NCBI RefSeq assembly: GCF_018687475.1
Contig: NZ_CP061292.1
Span: 1,674,001-1,738,000 of the forward strand
Length of the DNA: 64,000 nucleotides
Reading direction: 5' to 3'
Origin: Polynucleobacter sp. MWH-UH24A
GTDB lineage: Bacteria > Pseudomonadota > Gammaproteobacteria > Burkholderiales > Burkholderiaceae
The notes below the pieces were generated by a model. The model searched no databases and was not told where the DNA came from. It saw only the letters and a program-made list of their open reading frames with translations. A program made the translations under genes and the position numbers. Shown here one piece after another: positions 25,076-31,400 of the stretch (its first letter is position 1; each line of letters starts with the position of its first letter).

Positions 25076-25536
25076 GGCATTTATCTATAGCTCTTCTTAT
25101 CATCATTTCTTTTTGCTCGTCCTCTTGGGGCAATGAATTGAGGCCCTATCAGAAAGGAGAATGGTCTAAATTAGTAGCAAGTAATCCCGATCGCCCACTG
25201 GTGATTCATTTTTGGGGAGTAACATGCGCACCCTGTGTTAAAGAAATGCCTGTATGGGGCAAATTTACTAAAGAAAACAAGAAGCTAAACATCGCCTACG
25301 TACAGGTTGACAATGTTCCTCCGGAACAGATTAGCAAGATGCTCATAAAAGCAAATCTAGGTTCAGCCAATAATTACTACCTTATCGGTCCGTTTGACGA
25401 ATTCTTGCGATTTGAAATCCATTCAAAATGGCGGGGCGAAACCCCCATGACGATCTTGATTGATAAACAAAATAGACAAATATTGAAAATTGGAACTATG
25501 GATTTTGAATGGCTAAAAAAACAAATCGGCCATTAA
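25072..25536 (+). CDS. TlpA-like periplasmic thioredoxin-fold protein
   Basis: 154 residues from an ATG that overlaps the previous stop (ATGA) with GGAGG upstream. Signal peptide ending near SSWGNE, then HFWGVTCAPCVKEMP with the redox pair C52-C55 (CAPC). The late cis-proline loop is GETPMTILID. Predicted to keep cysteines of an exported partner reduced, most simply those of the CxCC propeller encoded just before it, as TlpA-type proteins do for copper-handling proteins. Last gene of the operon. Confidence 0.85.
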   Translation: MRHLSIALLIIISFCSSSWGNELRPYQKGEWSKLVASNPDRPLVIHFWGVTCAPCVKEMPVWGKFTKENKKLNIAYVQVDNVPPEQISKMLIKANLGSANNYYLIGPFDEFLRFEIHSKWRGETPMTILIDKQNRQILKIGTMDFEWLKKQIGH

Positions 25537-25611
25537 GTACCTATTCATTGATGACAAACCATGTGAACGGTTTGCATCCTTGACTTCTTAGTAACCCGGG
25601 GTTGAAGCGAC

Positions 25612-25635
25612 TAGAGTCAAGGATATTTGACTCTA
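25612..25635. other. stem-loop between TlpA-like gene and tRNA block B
   Basis: TAGAGTCAA, loop GGATAT, TTGACTCTA, a perfect 9-bp stem, no T run after it. It may be the 3' end structure of the receptor operon or part of the repeat junction. Confidence 0.4.
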
Positions 25636-25644
25636 ACTCTAGAC

Positions 25645-25661
25645 TGTCGTTTTAAACGACA
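25645..25661. repeat. 17-bp palindrome, copy (b)
   Basis: TGTCGTTTTAAACGACA, the perfect-arm form. It opens tRNA block B and is 333 bases from the next copy at 25978, with the tRNA fragment and repeat R3 between them. Confidence 0.75.
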
Positions 25662-25744
25662 TATCCCCAAACCTCACGGATGAGATATTCCCCAGTTTGA
25701 GCTTGGCTGGCTCTTAAGGCCTTTTACCTTATAATCCTCAGTTC

Positions 25745-25783
25745 GGCGAATTAGCTCAGCTGGTTAGAGCGACGGAATCATAA
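25745..25783 (+). pseudogene. tRNA 5' fragment B (through the anticodon loop)
   Basis: Identical to the first 39 bases of the tRNA at 34321 through the anticodon CAT and the following AA, then continues GCTCGAAG instead of TCCGCAGG. The anticodon stem, T-arm and 3' acceptor strand cannot form. The break inside the anticodon loop is a common crossover point for tRNA-targeting recombinases. Confidence 0.9.
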
Positions 25784-25851
25784 GCTCGAAGTTTCTGGAA
25801 AATCCTCAATCGTTTCAAAGACGTAACGAAACCACAAATGTTGGTGTGCGC

Positions 25852-25962
25852 ACATTGTGCGACACACTTCACTACACACAGCTCGGAAGCCTTATGGCTA
25901 AAGGCTAGCGGGTTAGGCTCACGGAGTCCACCAGAAAATGTGCGGCGATTGTGTTTGAAATC
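25852..25962 (+). repeat. dispersed degenerate repeat, copy R3
   Basis: The best-preserved copy of the repeat also seen at 13700 and 16109. Includes GACACACTTCACTACACAC, GGAAGCCTTATGGC, GGGTTAGGCTCACGGAGTCC and AATGTGCGGCGATTGTG. One frame through it is open and gives a Cys/His-containing peptide, but no ribosome site or family supports a gene. The 25537-26060 gap is otherwise the tRNA block and palindromes. Confidence 0.5.
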
Positions 25963-25977
25963 TAAGTATTTGAACTA

Positions 25978-25994
25978 TGTCGTTTTAAACGACA
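25978..25994. repeat. 17-bp palindrome, copy (c)
   Basis: TGTCGTTTTAAACGACA, perfect-arm form, 15 bases after the end of R3 and 66 bases before the TonB-like gene. Confidence 0.75.
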
Positions 25995-26060
25995 TTTATA
26001 AAAACACTAATATCGCTAGCATGGATTCATTAACACCTAACTGTATTCCAATTAATTCAA

Positions 26061-26828
26061 ATGATTAAAAAGTCACCACTGATCCTCATGGTGGCTTTTC
26101 TTTTTTCGGTTGTTTTACACCTCACGCTTTTTGGGTTGTGGCTTCGCTACAAATTTCCCACACCTCCAAAAACTGATGATGTTTTATTGGTTCAGTTACA
26201 AAAGCAAGAGCGTCCAACGCCCATTGAAAGGAATCAACCTCAGGTAGCCACCCAAGATGCACCTCCAGCGCCAACAGCAGAAGAATGGGCTTTCGCATCC
26301 CAATACACTCTTAAAAATAGCAAGGGCTACAGACATGCGTGGGGCAAACAAGTTCGCAGCATGATGGGTATAGCTGTTGAGGGCCCAGATCAAGGGCAGG
26401 TTCGATTTCGAATTGAGATCGCTCCAAATGGCAGCATTACTTCCGTAGAAACACTTTGGAAGACCTCTGATAAAGCTGAAGCTCTGGCTCGCAAAGCCAT
26501 TTACTCCATGCCGCCTCCACCACCAACGCCTACTGGTAAGCCACTCATTTTTGAAAAGACGATTTCATTTTCTCCGTTTGCCAACGACGACACCCCTTTT
26601 TATGGTGATGATTGTCTACCCGATCCCCCATTTTTTACAAACCCATTTGCTTGGGACGGTAAGTCACCTCAAAAGATTAAGCCAAGCGCACCTACTGAAA
26701 AACTGAGCCCAGAAGCATTGGCTGAGTGCCTGAAACAATTACCACGAGATTCCATTGAATCAATCACTGCGCACAATCAAAGACAGCTCGACCAGTGGAG
26801 ATCGGGTAACTTGAATCGCAAGAAATAA
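26061..26828 (+). CDS. TonB/TolA-like energy-transducer protein
   Basis: 255 residues. One N-terminal span (about 8-28, LILMVAFLFSVVLHLTLFGL) as in TonB, a proline/glutamine-rich linker (about 45-75), then a domain with VRSMMGIAVEGPDQGQVRFRIEIAPNGSITSVETLWKTSDKAEALARKAIYSMPPPPPTPTGKPL that matches the TonB C-terminal fold (strand-helix-strand with the final PPPPP turn). An extra C-terminal stretch of about 85 residues is unusual for TonB. No exbB or exbD gene adjoins. It could energise the receptor at 21649. The ribosome site is weak. Confidence 0.78.
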   Translation: MIKKSPLILMVAFLFSVVLHLTLFGLWLRYKFPTPPKTDDVLLVQLQKQERPTPIERNQPQVATQDAPPAPTAEEWAFASQYTLKNSKGYRHAWGKQVRSMMGIAVEGPDQGQVRFRIEIAPNGSITSVETLWKTSDKAEALARKAIYSMPPPPPTPTGKPLIFEKTISFSPFANDDTPFYGDDCLPDPPFFTNPFAWDGKSPQKIKPSAPTEKLSPEALAECLKQLPRDSIESITAHNQRQLDQWRSGNLNRKK

Positions 26829-26837
26829 AGTTCGTTA

Positions 26838-26943
26838 TATGCGCATAAACGAATATATATGCGTAAATGCTTATATTTGTTAACACGCATATACGCAATT
26901 AATTATATTTGTATATGCGAATATACAAATATACGCATATATA
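26838..26943. repeat. AT-rich nested inverted repeats with CGCATA half-sites
   Basis: Outer arms TATATATGCGTA (26854-26865) and its complement within 26926-26943, extended by TATTTG/CAAATA across a short bulge; inner arms CGCATATAC (26886-26894) and GTATATGCG (26911-26919), a perfect 9-bp pair. A separate TATGCGCATA palindrome lies at the left end. At least five ATGCG/CGCAT units occur in about 105 bases, next to the palindrome at 26952. No gene in 26829-27035. Confidence 0.65.
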
Positions 26944-26951
26944 GAACTTCA

Positions 26952-26968
26952 TGTCGTTTTAAACGACA
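26952..26968. repeat. 17-bp palindrome, copy (d)
   Basis: TGTCGTTTTAAACGACA, perfect-arm form, between the TonB-like gene's hairpin region and the end of the secreted-protein pseudogene. Confidence 0.75.
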
Positions 26969-27035
26969 GTTCACGTCCAGCCGAATAATCTACAAGATAA
27001 ACTAATTTAGGTAGCGTTTATACATATCTTAAGAA

Positions 27036-27530
27036 TTACTTCGGTAAATCATTAAAAATTACATTAAATTGTTTTTGTAATGATTCATTTAATTCAAATC
27101 TTTTTTGATTAGCCATACCAATGGTTAAATCTTTCGAAATTAATCCATCATAGACTTTGTCCATTTCTGCATAAAAATTAACATATGCCTGAACCATTTC
27201 TTTAAGCGGCATTTGATAATAATAAAATCGACACTGTCTTCGAACATCAATGTAGTTTTTAAGTATTTCAACTTGTTCCTCTGATTAAGTTTCTTCGGAG
27301 TTAAATAGATATTGATACTTATTAATCTTTCCTAAGGGGGCAAAAATTTGCTCATGAATAATTAGGTCATCTTGATGTGACTTAAGCTGTTTGATACAGC
27401 TTGATGTAGCTTTTTTGAGAATAAAAAACTGCTCCCTTAAATTTTTTTGATCGAGATTATTCAAATTTGATGCAGAAATACACGAATAGCTTGTCAACAC
27501 ACTCACAAGAAAAATGATTAATCGAGTCAT
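27036..27530 (-). pseudogene. secreted protein paralogue interrupted by an in-frame stop
   Basis: The frame from the ATG at 27530 (GGAG upstream) has a signal peptide, reaches YLFNSEET and stops at TAA (27285-27287). Reading on in the same frame gives SEEQVEILKNYIDVRRQC, MVQAYVNFYAEMDKVYDGL and LTIGMANQKRFELNESLQK, ending at 27036. This matches the second half of the intact protein encoded at 28387-28896 (INRC, QKYYQQVDQIYDDLLEKK, TIGEANQKKMKLLEEAF). So a full-length gene of about 164 codons has been split by a single nonsense codon, unless the stop is a sequencing error or is read through. Confidence 0.8.
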
Positions 27531-27543
27531 GGCTGTCTCCAGA

Positions 27544-27574
27544 ATAAAAAAGCCCCCTCAATGAAGAGGGGGCT
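27544..27574 (-). terminator. rho-independent terminator after pal
   Basis: On the minus strand AGCCCCCTC, loop TTCATT, GAGGGGGCT, then a T run. It begins six bases after the Pal stop and separates Pal from the interrupted paralogue, so that gene needs its own promoter or readthrough. Confidence 0.9.
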
Positions 27575-27580
27575 AAAGGA

Positions 27581-28066
27581 CTACCGGTAAACAATATCAG
27601 CTCGCCTATTTTCTTGCCACGCTTTTTCGCCGGTACCCGTATTTTTTGGCTTTTCTTCACCAAAACTTACGGCTTCGATTTGATTGCTATTCACGCCAAG
27701 CGCAATAAGTGCCCTTTTTACGGCCTCTGAGCGCCGCTGACCCAGTGCGAGGTTGTACTCCGATGTGCCTCGGTCATCGGTATTGCCCTCAATCACAATT
27801 CGGGATTGATTGGATTTCAAGTAGTCGGCATTGGCCTTAAGGAGTGGCTGGTATGAGCTCTTTACCGTATATTCATCAAAATCGAAATAAATCGACCCCT
27901 TTTGATACAACGGTGATTTTGGGTCGCTAATGGGGTCGTATTTTGCCGACTGGGAACCAACGGTTAGTGGAGCTACGTTATCTGTTTTCTCATCAAGCTT
28001 TGTCGAACTACATGCCGCCAAATAACAAGTAACAAAAACTAAAAAGGTTTTTTTAATGATTGACAT
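27581..28066 (-). CDS. Pal-like OmpA-family peptidoglycan-associated lipoprotein
   Basis: 161 residues from the ATG at 28066 with AAAGGAG upstream. Lipobox LAAC near residue 18. OmpA-like peptidoglycan-binding domain about 55-161: GSIYFDFDEYTVKSSYQPLL, IVIEGNTDDRGTSEYNLALGQRRSEAVKRALIALG, and the ending ENRRADIVYR with the arginine and aspartate that bind meso-diaminopimelate. It has the length and sequence of Pal, yet there are no tol genes here, so it is probably an accessory second copy. Last gene of the operon from 28896. Confidence 0.92.
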   Translation of the reverse strand: MSIIKKTFLVFVTCYLAACSSTKLDEKTDNVAPLTVGSQSAKYDPISDPKSPLYQKGSIYFDFDEYTVKSSYQPLLKANADYLKSNQSRIVIEGNTDDRGTSEYNLALGQRRSEAVKRALIALGVNSNQIEAVSFGEEKPKNTGTGEKAWQENRRADIVYR

Positions 28067-28067
28067 A

Positions 28068-28400
28068 TCAACTCCTTTCAATTGAGTGGTGAGCGTTGCA
28101 TTCGGATTCGTTTTGCCAAAAAAATGATCTGCCGTACGCCCGCATTTTCGAGTTGCACTTTGGACACGAGTATCGTTTCCAGATCGATAAATAACCTGTT
28201 TTAGAGCAATAATTACAAACCAATGACTGCTTTGTAGGATAGCCATCCTTATCAAATTTAGTATCGATATAGTTCGATAGGTTTTGACATGCAGAGCAAA
28301 TCATTGGACTCACACTAAATCGCGGCGTGATCTCGCGGGCAACACAACAGGCTACCTTGTAATCACACTTGCTACAAAGAAAACAGTCATTGTGTGGCAT
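28068..28400 (-). CDS. multi-zinc-ribbon cysteine-rich protein
   Basis: 110 residues from the ATG at 28400 (GAGGAAAAGTA upstream). Cysteine pairs: CFLCSKC, ACC, CSAC, CNYC and CPKC, at least three possible zinc ribbons, with no signal peptide. The start overlaps the preceding gene by 14 bases and its stop lies one base before the Pal start. Function unknown; zinc-dependent nucleic-acid or protein binding is the usual role of such folds. Confidence 0.72.
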   Translation of the reverse strand: MPHNDCFLCSKCDYKVACCVAREITPRFSVSPMICSACQNLSNYIDTKFDKDGYPTKQSLVCNYCSKTGYLSIWKRYSCPKCNSKMRAYGRSFFWQNESECNAHHSIERS

Positions 28401-28896
28401 TACTTTTCCTCGTGGAATCCTCGATTGCATGCCATTTAATGAATGCCTCCTCAAGTAACTTCATTTTTTTCTGATTGGCCTCACCAATCGTTATTTTCTT
28501 TTCAAGCAAATCGTCATATATTTGATCGACTTGCTGATAATATTTTTGATATATCTCCACCATACTGGGCAACGGGAATTGGCTTGACAAACTTCGGCAA
28601 CGATTTATAGCCAATCGAAATGTATTCAATACCTTTACCTGGCCATCATTGAGAACAGCCTTCGATTGAAGTAACCGATTCATATTTTCATTATTAAATC
28701 GCAAGAAAATAATTTCTCGATCAACAATTTGCTGATCAATGAAGTCAGCCTTGTGAGTACACTGAAGGATTTGTTGCTGTACTTTGTTAACCAGCTCCAA
28801 AGTCTCTTTAGCCCCATTTTTTATGGCTTGAGCCTCAGCCCCAAGCGGCAGCATGGTAAAGCACCAGATGACAAAATAGCAAATACGATTTTTCAT
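28387..28896 (-). CDS. secreted helical protein, intact paralogue
   Basis: 169 residues, signal peptide to about residue 22 (LGAEAQA), GGGGAG before the start. The rest is helical with two cysteines (ILQCTHKADFI, INRCRSLSS) and a coiled-coil-like end (YQQVDQIYDDLLEKKITIGEANQKK). Homologous along its length to the interrupted gene at 27036-27530. Translated together with the zinc-ribbon and Pal genes, suggesting an envelope-related role. Family not recognised. Confidence 0.75.
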   Translation of the reverse strand: MKNRICYFVIWCFTMLPLGAEAQAIKNGAKETLELVNKVQQQILQCTHKADFIDQQIVDREIIFLRFNNENMNRLLQSKAVLNDGQVKVLNTFRLAINRCRSLSSQFPLPSMVEIYQKYYQQVDQIYDDLLEKKITIGEANQKKMKLLEEAFIKWHAIEDSTRKSNATQ

Positions 28897-28937
28897 AAAC
28901 TCCCCAAATTCAAGACGCGCTAAAAATGGCGTCTGCT

Positions 28938-28969
28938 AAAACAACAATCGTTTAGGAGATTGTTGTTTT
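28938..28969. terminator. bidirectional terminator-like hairpin
   Basis: AAAACAACAATC and GATTGTTGTTTT form a perfect 12-bp stem with an 8-base loop. U-rich tails arise on either strand from the stem itself. It overlaps the last codons of the minus-strand gene ending at 28952, so that gene's stop is in the loop. Confidence 0.6.
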
Positions 28970-29299
28970 TGGGGGCTTATAGATGAAGTGGGCTAAACGT
29001 TGCGCCACGAAATAGTTTGGTCTGGCATTAAAGTCGTGGCTACGAACGGAATCCAATTGAAAGGCTGTCTCCTCCACGGGATAACCGAGCACATGCGCCA
29101 TCAAGTGAAAACTCTTAACAAACTCGCCAAGTAATTTACTTTTTTGATCGACGCACTTTTCAAGAGCTACCTTACTCAACTGTTGTTCAAACTGTGCAAA
29201 CTTGATGCCATTCGTAATGTAAGTATTTGCAGCCATGACCTTAAAGGCAAATACAAATAAGCAGCACAGAACAACAATGGATTTGGAATGAATTTTCAC
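28952..29299 (-). CDS. small secreted protein of unknown function
   Basis: 115 residues with a GTG start. Signal peptide to about residue 23 (FAFKVMAAN). The mature part is helical with one cysteine (EKCVDQKSKLLGEFVKSFHL). It shares composition and exported nature with the paralogous secreted proteins downstream, but I see no clear sequence match. It is separated from them by the hairpin at 28938. Confidence 0.68.
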   Translation of the reverse strand: MKIHSKSIVVLCCLFVFAFKVMAANTYITNGIKFAQFEQQLSKVALEKCVDQKSKLLGEFVKSFHLMAHVLGYPVEETAFQLDSVRSHDFNARPNYFVAQRLAHFIYKPPKTTIS

Positions 29300-29462
29300 T
29301 ATTTGATTCTAACGAACATTACTGCGTTTGGCATTTATTTTTCGTCGGTAGAAAATCAATGAATAAGAAAAATATTAATGAATTCAGTAGTTTATAAAAA
29401 CCATTTTGCTAGCATAGTTTTATGTTTTAAGATGAGTGCCTCAGTACTGAAAAGGAAAAACC

Positions 29463-29768
29463 ATGCAAACTAACCGTCGTCAATTTCTCCTATTGTCTGC
29501 CGCTGGTGCAGCCACTTTATCGCTTTCAAACTTAGTCCAAGCTCAAGCCATGGTTGCGGAGACCGATCCTCAAGCCCAAGCCTTGGGATATAGAGCCGAT
29601 ACAACTAAAGTAGATGCCAAGAAATTTCCAAAGCACACAAATGATCAAAAATGCAGTAACTGTGCTCTATTTCAAGCCAAAGGTGGCAATGCTGGTGGTT
29701 GTAGTTTGTTTGCTGGTAAGCAAGTGGCTGCTGCCGGTTGGTGCTCCGCCTGGGCGAAGAAAGCGTAA
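29463..29768 (+). CDS. high-potential iron-sulfur protein (HiPIP)
   Basis: 101 residues with a Tat signal (NRRQFLLLSAAGAATLSLS). The four cluster cysteines are C64, C67, C80 and C94 in KCSNCALFQ, AGGCSLFAGK and AAGWCSAWA, the usual HiPIP spacing and context. HiPIPs are periplasmic one-electron carriers holding a [4Fe-4S] cluster that shuttles between 2+ and 3+. GAAAAGGAAA precedes the start. The CBS gene follows 30 bases later. Confidence 0.95.
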   Translation: MQTNRRQFLLLSAAGAATLSLSNLVQAQAMVAETDPQAQALGYRADTTKVDAKKFPKHTNDQKCSNCALFQAKGGNAGGCSLFAGKQVAAAGWCSAWAKKA

Positions 29769-29798
29769 TTGTTCTTCTAAAAAATAAAAGGGTTAGTA

Positions 29799-30236
29799 AT
29801 GTCAACCGTTCAAGAGTGTCTGGATCAGAAACCAAAACGAATTATTTCTGTTTCATCAACGGATTCTGTATTCAAAGCTCTTGAGCTGATGAAATCCAAT
29901 CGAGTGCGCGCCATCTTGGTGATGGACGATGGGCGCTTAGTAGGCATTGTCTCGCAAGGCGACTGTGCGATTCGCGCCTATTTGCGAGGGCTTGATATCA
30001 ACAGCACTCCAGTTGCTGACATCATGACCAAAGAGCCATTGACCGTGAAACCCACAGATACCATGGATCACTGTATGGCGATCATCTCCTCGCGGGGTAT
30101 TCGTCACATACCTGTAGTGGATCAGAACCAAGTAATCGGTATTGTTTCTGTGGGTGATGTGGTGAAAGAGACCATGAGTCAGCTTACTCAAAATGCTTCG
30201 TTCCTTGAAACATACATCAAGGGGCATAGCGCTTAG
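29799..30236 (+). CDS. tandem CBS-domain protein
   Basis: 145 residues made only of two CBS motifs: about 10-65 (VFKALELMKSNRVRAILVMDDGRLVGIVSQGD) and about 75-130 (DTMDHCMAIISSRGIRHIPVVDQNQVIGIVSVGDVV). The pair forms a Bateman module that binds adenosine nucleotides and regulates a partner. Cytosolic. Located just after HiPIP; the stop codon is part of a 16-bp palindrome. Confidence 0.93.
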   Translation: MSTVQECLDQKPKRIISVSSTDSVFKALELMKSNRVRAILVMDDGRLVGIVSQGDCAIRAYLRGLDINSTPVADIMTKEPLTVKPTDTMDHCMAIISSRGIRHIPVVDQNQVIGIVSVGDVVKETMSQLTQNASFLETYIKGHSA

Positions 30237-30248
30237 AACATGTTCTAA
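30233..30248. other. 16-bp perfect palindrome over the CBS stop codon
   Basis: TTAGAACATGTTCTAA. It contains the TAG stop of the CBS gene and precedes the 17-bp palindrome by 15 bases. A dimeric regulator site or a transcript-end structure is possible; nothing else supports either. Confidence 0.4.
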
Positions 30249-30263
30249 CCTAGTAGAGCAAAA

Positions 30264-30280
30264 TGTCGTTTAAAACGACA
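30264..30280. repeat. 17-bp palindrome, copy (e)
   Basis: TGTCGTTTAAAACGACA, the reverse-complement form of copies b, c and d. It lies between the convergent ends of the CBS and trxC genes. Confidence 0.75.
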
Positions 30281-30314
30281 ATTTTCTTTGCAGTAAAGGC
30301 AATGTTGCTTATTG

Positions 30315-30755
30315 TCAGCTTGAGCTCTCAACAGTTATTAATTGTTGTTGGATATAACGATCCAATTCACCAAGTCCTAATGCGCCACTAAGGCGATTAA
30401 TTTCTTGACCACCTTTAAAAAAAGCGAGGGTGGGGATAGACCGAATCCCAAACTGAGCGGCAATACCTTGTTCTTCCTCGGTATTGACTTTCACAAACAA
30501 AACTTGATTGGTGTATTTCTTGGCAAGCTGGGCAAAGGTGGGCGCAAACATTTTGCAAGGACCGCACCATGGTGCCCAGAAATCAACTAAAACTGGTATC
30601 TGAGTTTGATGAATTAAATCCCCAAAGTCGCCCGCATTCGCCTCGATTGGGGCTGAGAGCAGGTCATGCTGGCAGCTACCGCAAATAGGTTTGCTCCCAA
30701 CTTTGTTACTGGCTAGACGGTTACGTTGATTACAGCTTGGACATTGAATTAGCAT
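30315..30755 (-). CDS. trxC: thioredoxin 2
   Basis: 146 residues from the ATG at 30755; a longer upstream frame would run through the promoter. N-terminal zinc finger with CPSC (5-8) and CGSC (25-28), then the thioredoxin domain with active site WAPWCGPCK (C64, C67) and cis-proline in RSIPTLAFFKGG. TrxC is a cytosolic disulfide reductase linked to oxidative stress. It faces the YeeE/YedE operon across a shared promoter region with an FNR-type box. Confidence 0.95.
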   Translation of the reverse strand: MLIQCPSCNQRNRLASNKVGSKPICGSCQHDLLSAPIEANAGDFGDLIHQTQIPVLVDFWAPWCGPCKMFAPTFAQLAKKYTNQVLFVKVNTEEEQGIAAQFGIRSIPTLAFFKGGQEINRLSGALGLGELDRYIQQQLITVESSS

Positions 30756-30770
30756 TTTGAGCCTCTTTTT

Positions 30771-30784
30771 TTGATTTATATCAA
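30771..30784. promoter_or_regulatory. FNR/Dnr-type binding site
   Basis: TTGATTTATATCAA is a perfect TTGAT-N4-ATCAA. It is 16 bases upstream of the trxC ATG and 89 bases upstream of the GTG of the YeeE/YedE gene, with a TATAAT at 30828-30833 on the plus strand between. Oxygen-linked control of the sulfur operon, and perhaps repression of trxC, is inferred. Confidence 0.6.
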
Positions 30785-30872
30785 ATCGAATCCAAATCTT
30801 CAAGCAGACTATTAATATATTATTATATATAATGTATTTAAATATTTTATTAACTAAGCGCAAGGAGTCAAT

Positions 30873-31400
30873 GTGAATCAAGCTAAACCAGCTCAGGTCC
30901 CGCTGCCATACTGGAATCCACTGGTAGCGGGGATTGCCCTCGGGGTTGTTCTACTAGCAACATTCGTCATCACAGGCCATGGTCTAGGAGCTACTGGATT
31001 TACAACCCGATTAACTGCCTGGTTTGGTATGAATTTGGCTCCGATTGCAACCGAGGCTAATGAGTATCTTGGCGGCATGGTTGAAGACGGCAAGCCATTG
31101 AGTGCCTGGATCACTTGGCAGGTTATTGGGGTCGCAATTGGTGCATTGGTATCAGCCTGGCTCGCAGGGCGGATGCGACTTCAGTTGGATGGCAAGCGAT
31201 TCTTAGGGGGTGCTAAACGACCAGTCACTGCCTTAGTTGGCGGCATATTGGCAGGCTTTGGGGCCCGAGTCGCCGCAGGCTGTACGAGCGGTATGGGCCT
31301 TTCAGGAGCTGCAACGCTTTCCTTAGCAGGATTTGTATTTTTAATTACCTTTTTTGCTGTCGGTTTAATAGCAAGTCGGTTGATGAAGGAGGAGGCATGA
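30873..31400 (+). CDS. YeeE/YedE-family sulfur transporter, first half (PmpA/B type)
   Basis: 175 residues with a GTG start preceded by AAGGAG. Hydrophobic with four or five spans and the DUF395 motif AAGCTSGMGLSG (C137). In the single-chain thiosulfate transporter TsuA/YeeE, two such halves carry the cysteines that relay sulfur across the inner membrane; here the halves are separate proteins. Overlaps the second half by four bases (ATGA). Confidence 0.88.
   Translation: MNQAKPAQVPLPYWNPLVAGIALGVVLLATFVITGHGLGATGFTTRLTAWFGMNLAPIATEANEYLGGMVEDGKPLSAWITWQVIGVAIGALVSAWLAGRMRLQLDGKRFLGGAKRPVTALVGGILAGFGARVAAGCTSGMGLSGAATLSLAGFVFLITFFAVGLIASRLMKEEA

Larger units (their letters stand above)
25628..25783 (+). 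repeat. tRNA promoter block, copy B
   Basis: From the palindrome at 25645 to 25783 it matches 34221-34359 with no gaps and four differences by eye in 139 bases. Its first 17 bases also match copy A (14409 onward). Contains the palindrome, TATAAT at 25730-25735 and 39 bases of tRNA. After 25783 the sequence changes abruptly. Confidence 0.9.

Noticed and set aside
25838..26068. Open frame of 76 codons through repeat R3
   Set aside because: It crosses the palindrome and repeat boundary, has no good start signal and no homologue I can name; it is described as a repeat instead.
26070..26105. Terminator-like hairpin (CACCA...TGGTG then T-rich) inside the start of the TonB-like gene
   Set aside because: The T-rich part encodes the hydrophobic span and the stem is only five pairs with a long loop; a coding explanation is enough.
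27285..27530. Calling the 81-codon frame a complete small gene
   Set aside because: The same frame continues after the stop with clear similarity to the paralogue at 28387-28896, so an interrupted gene fits better.
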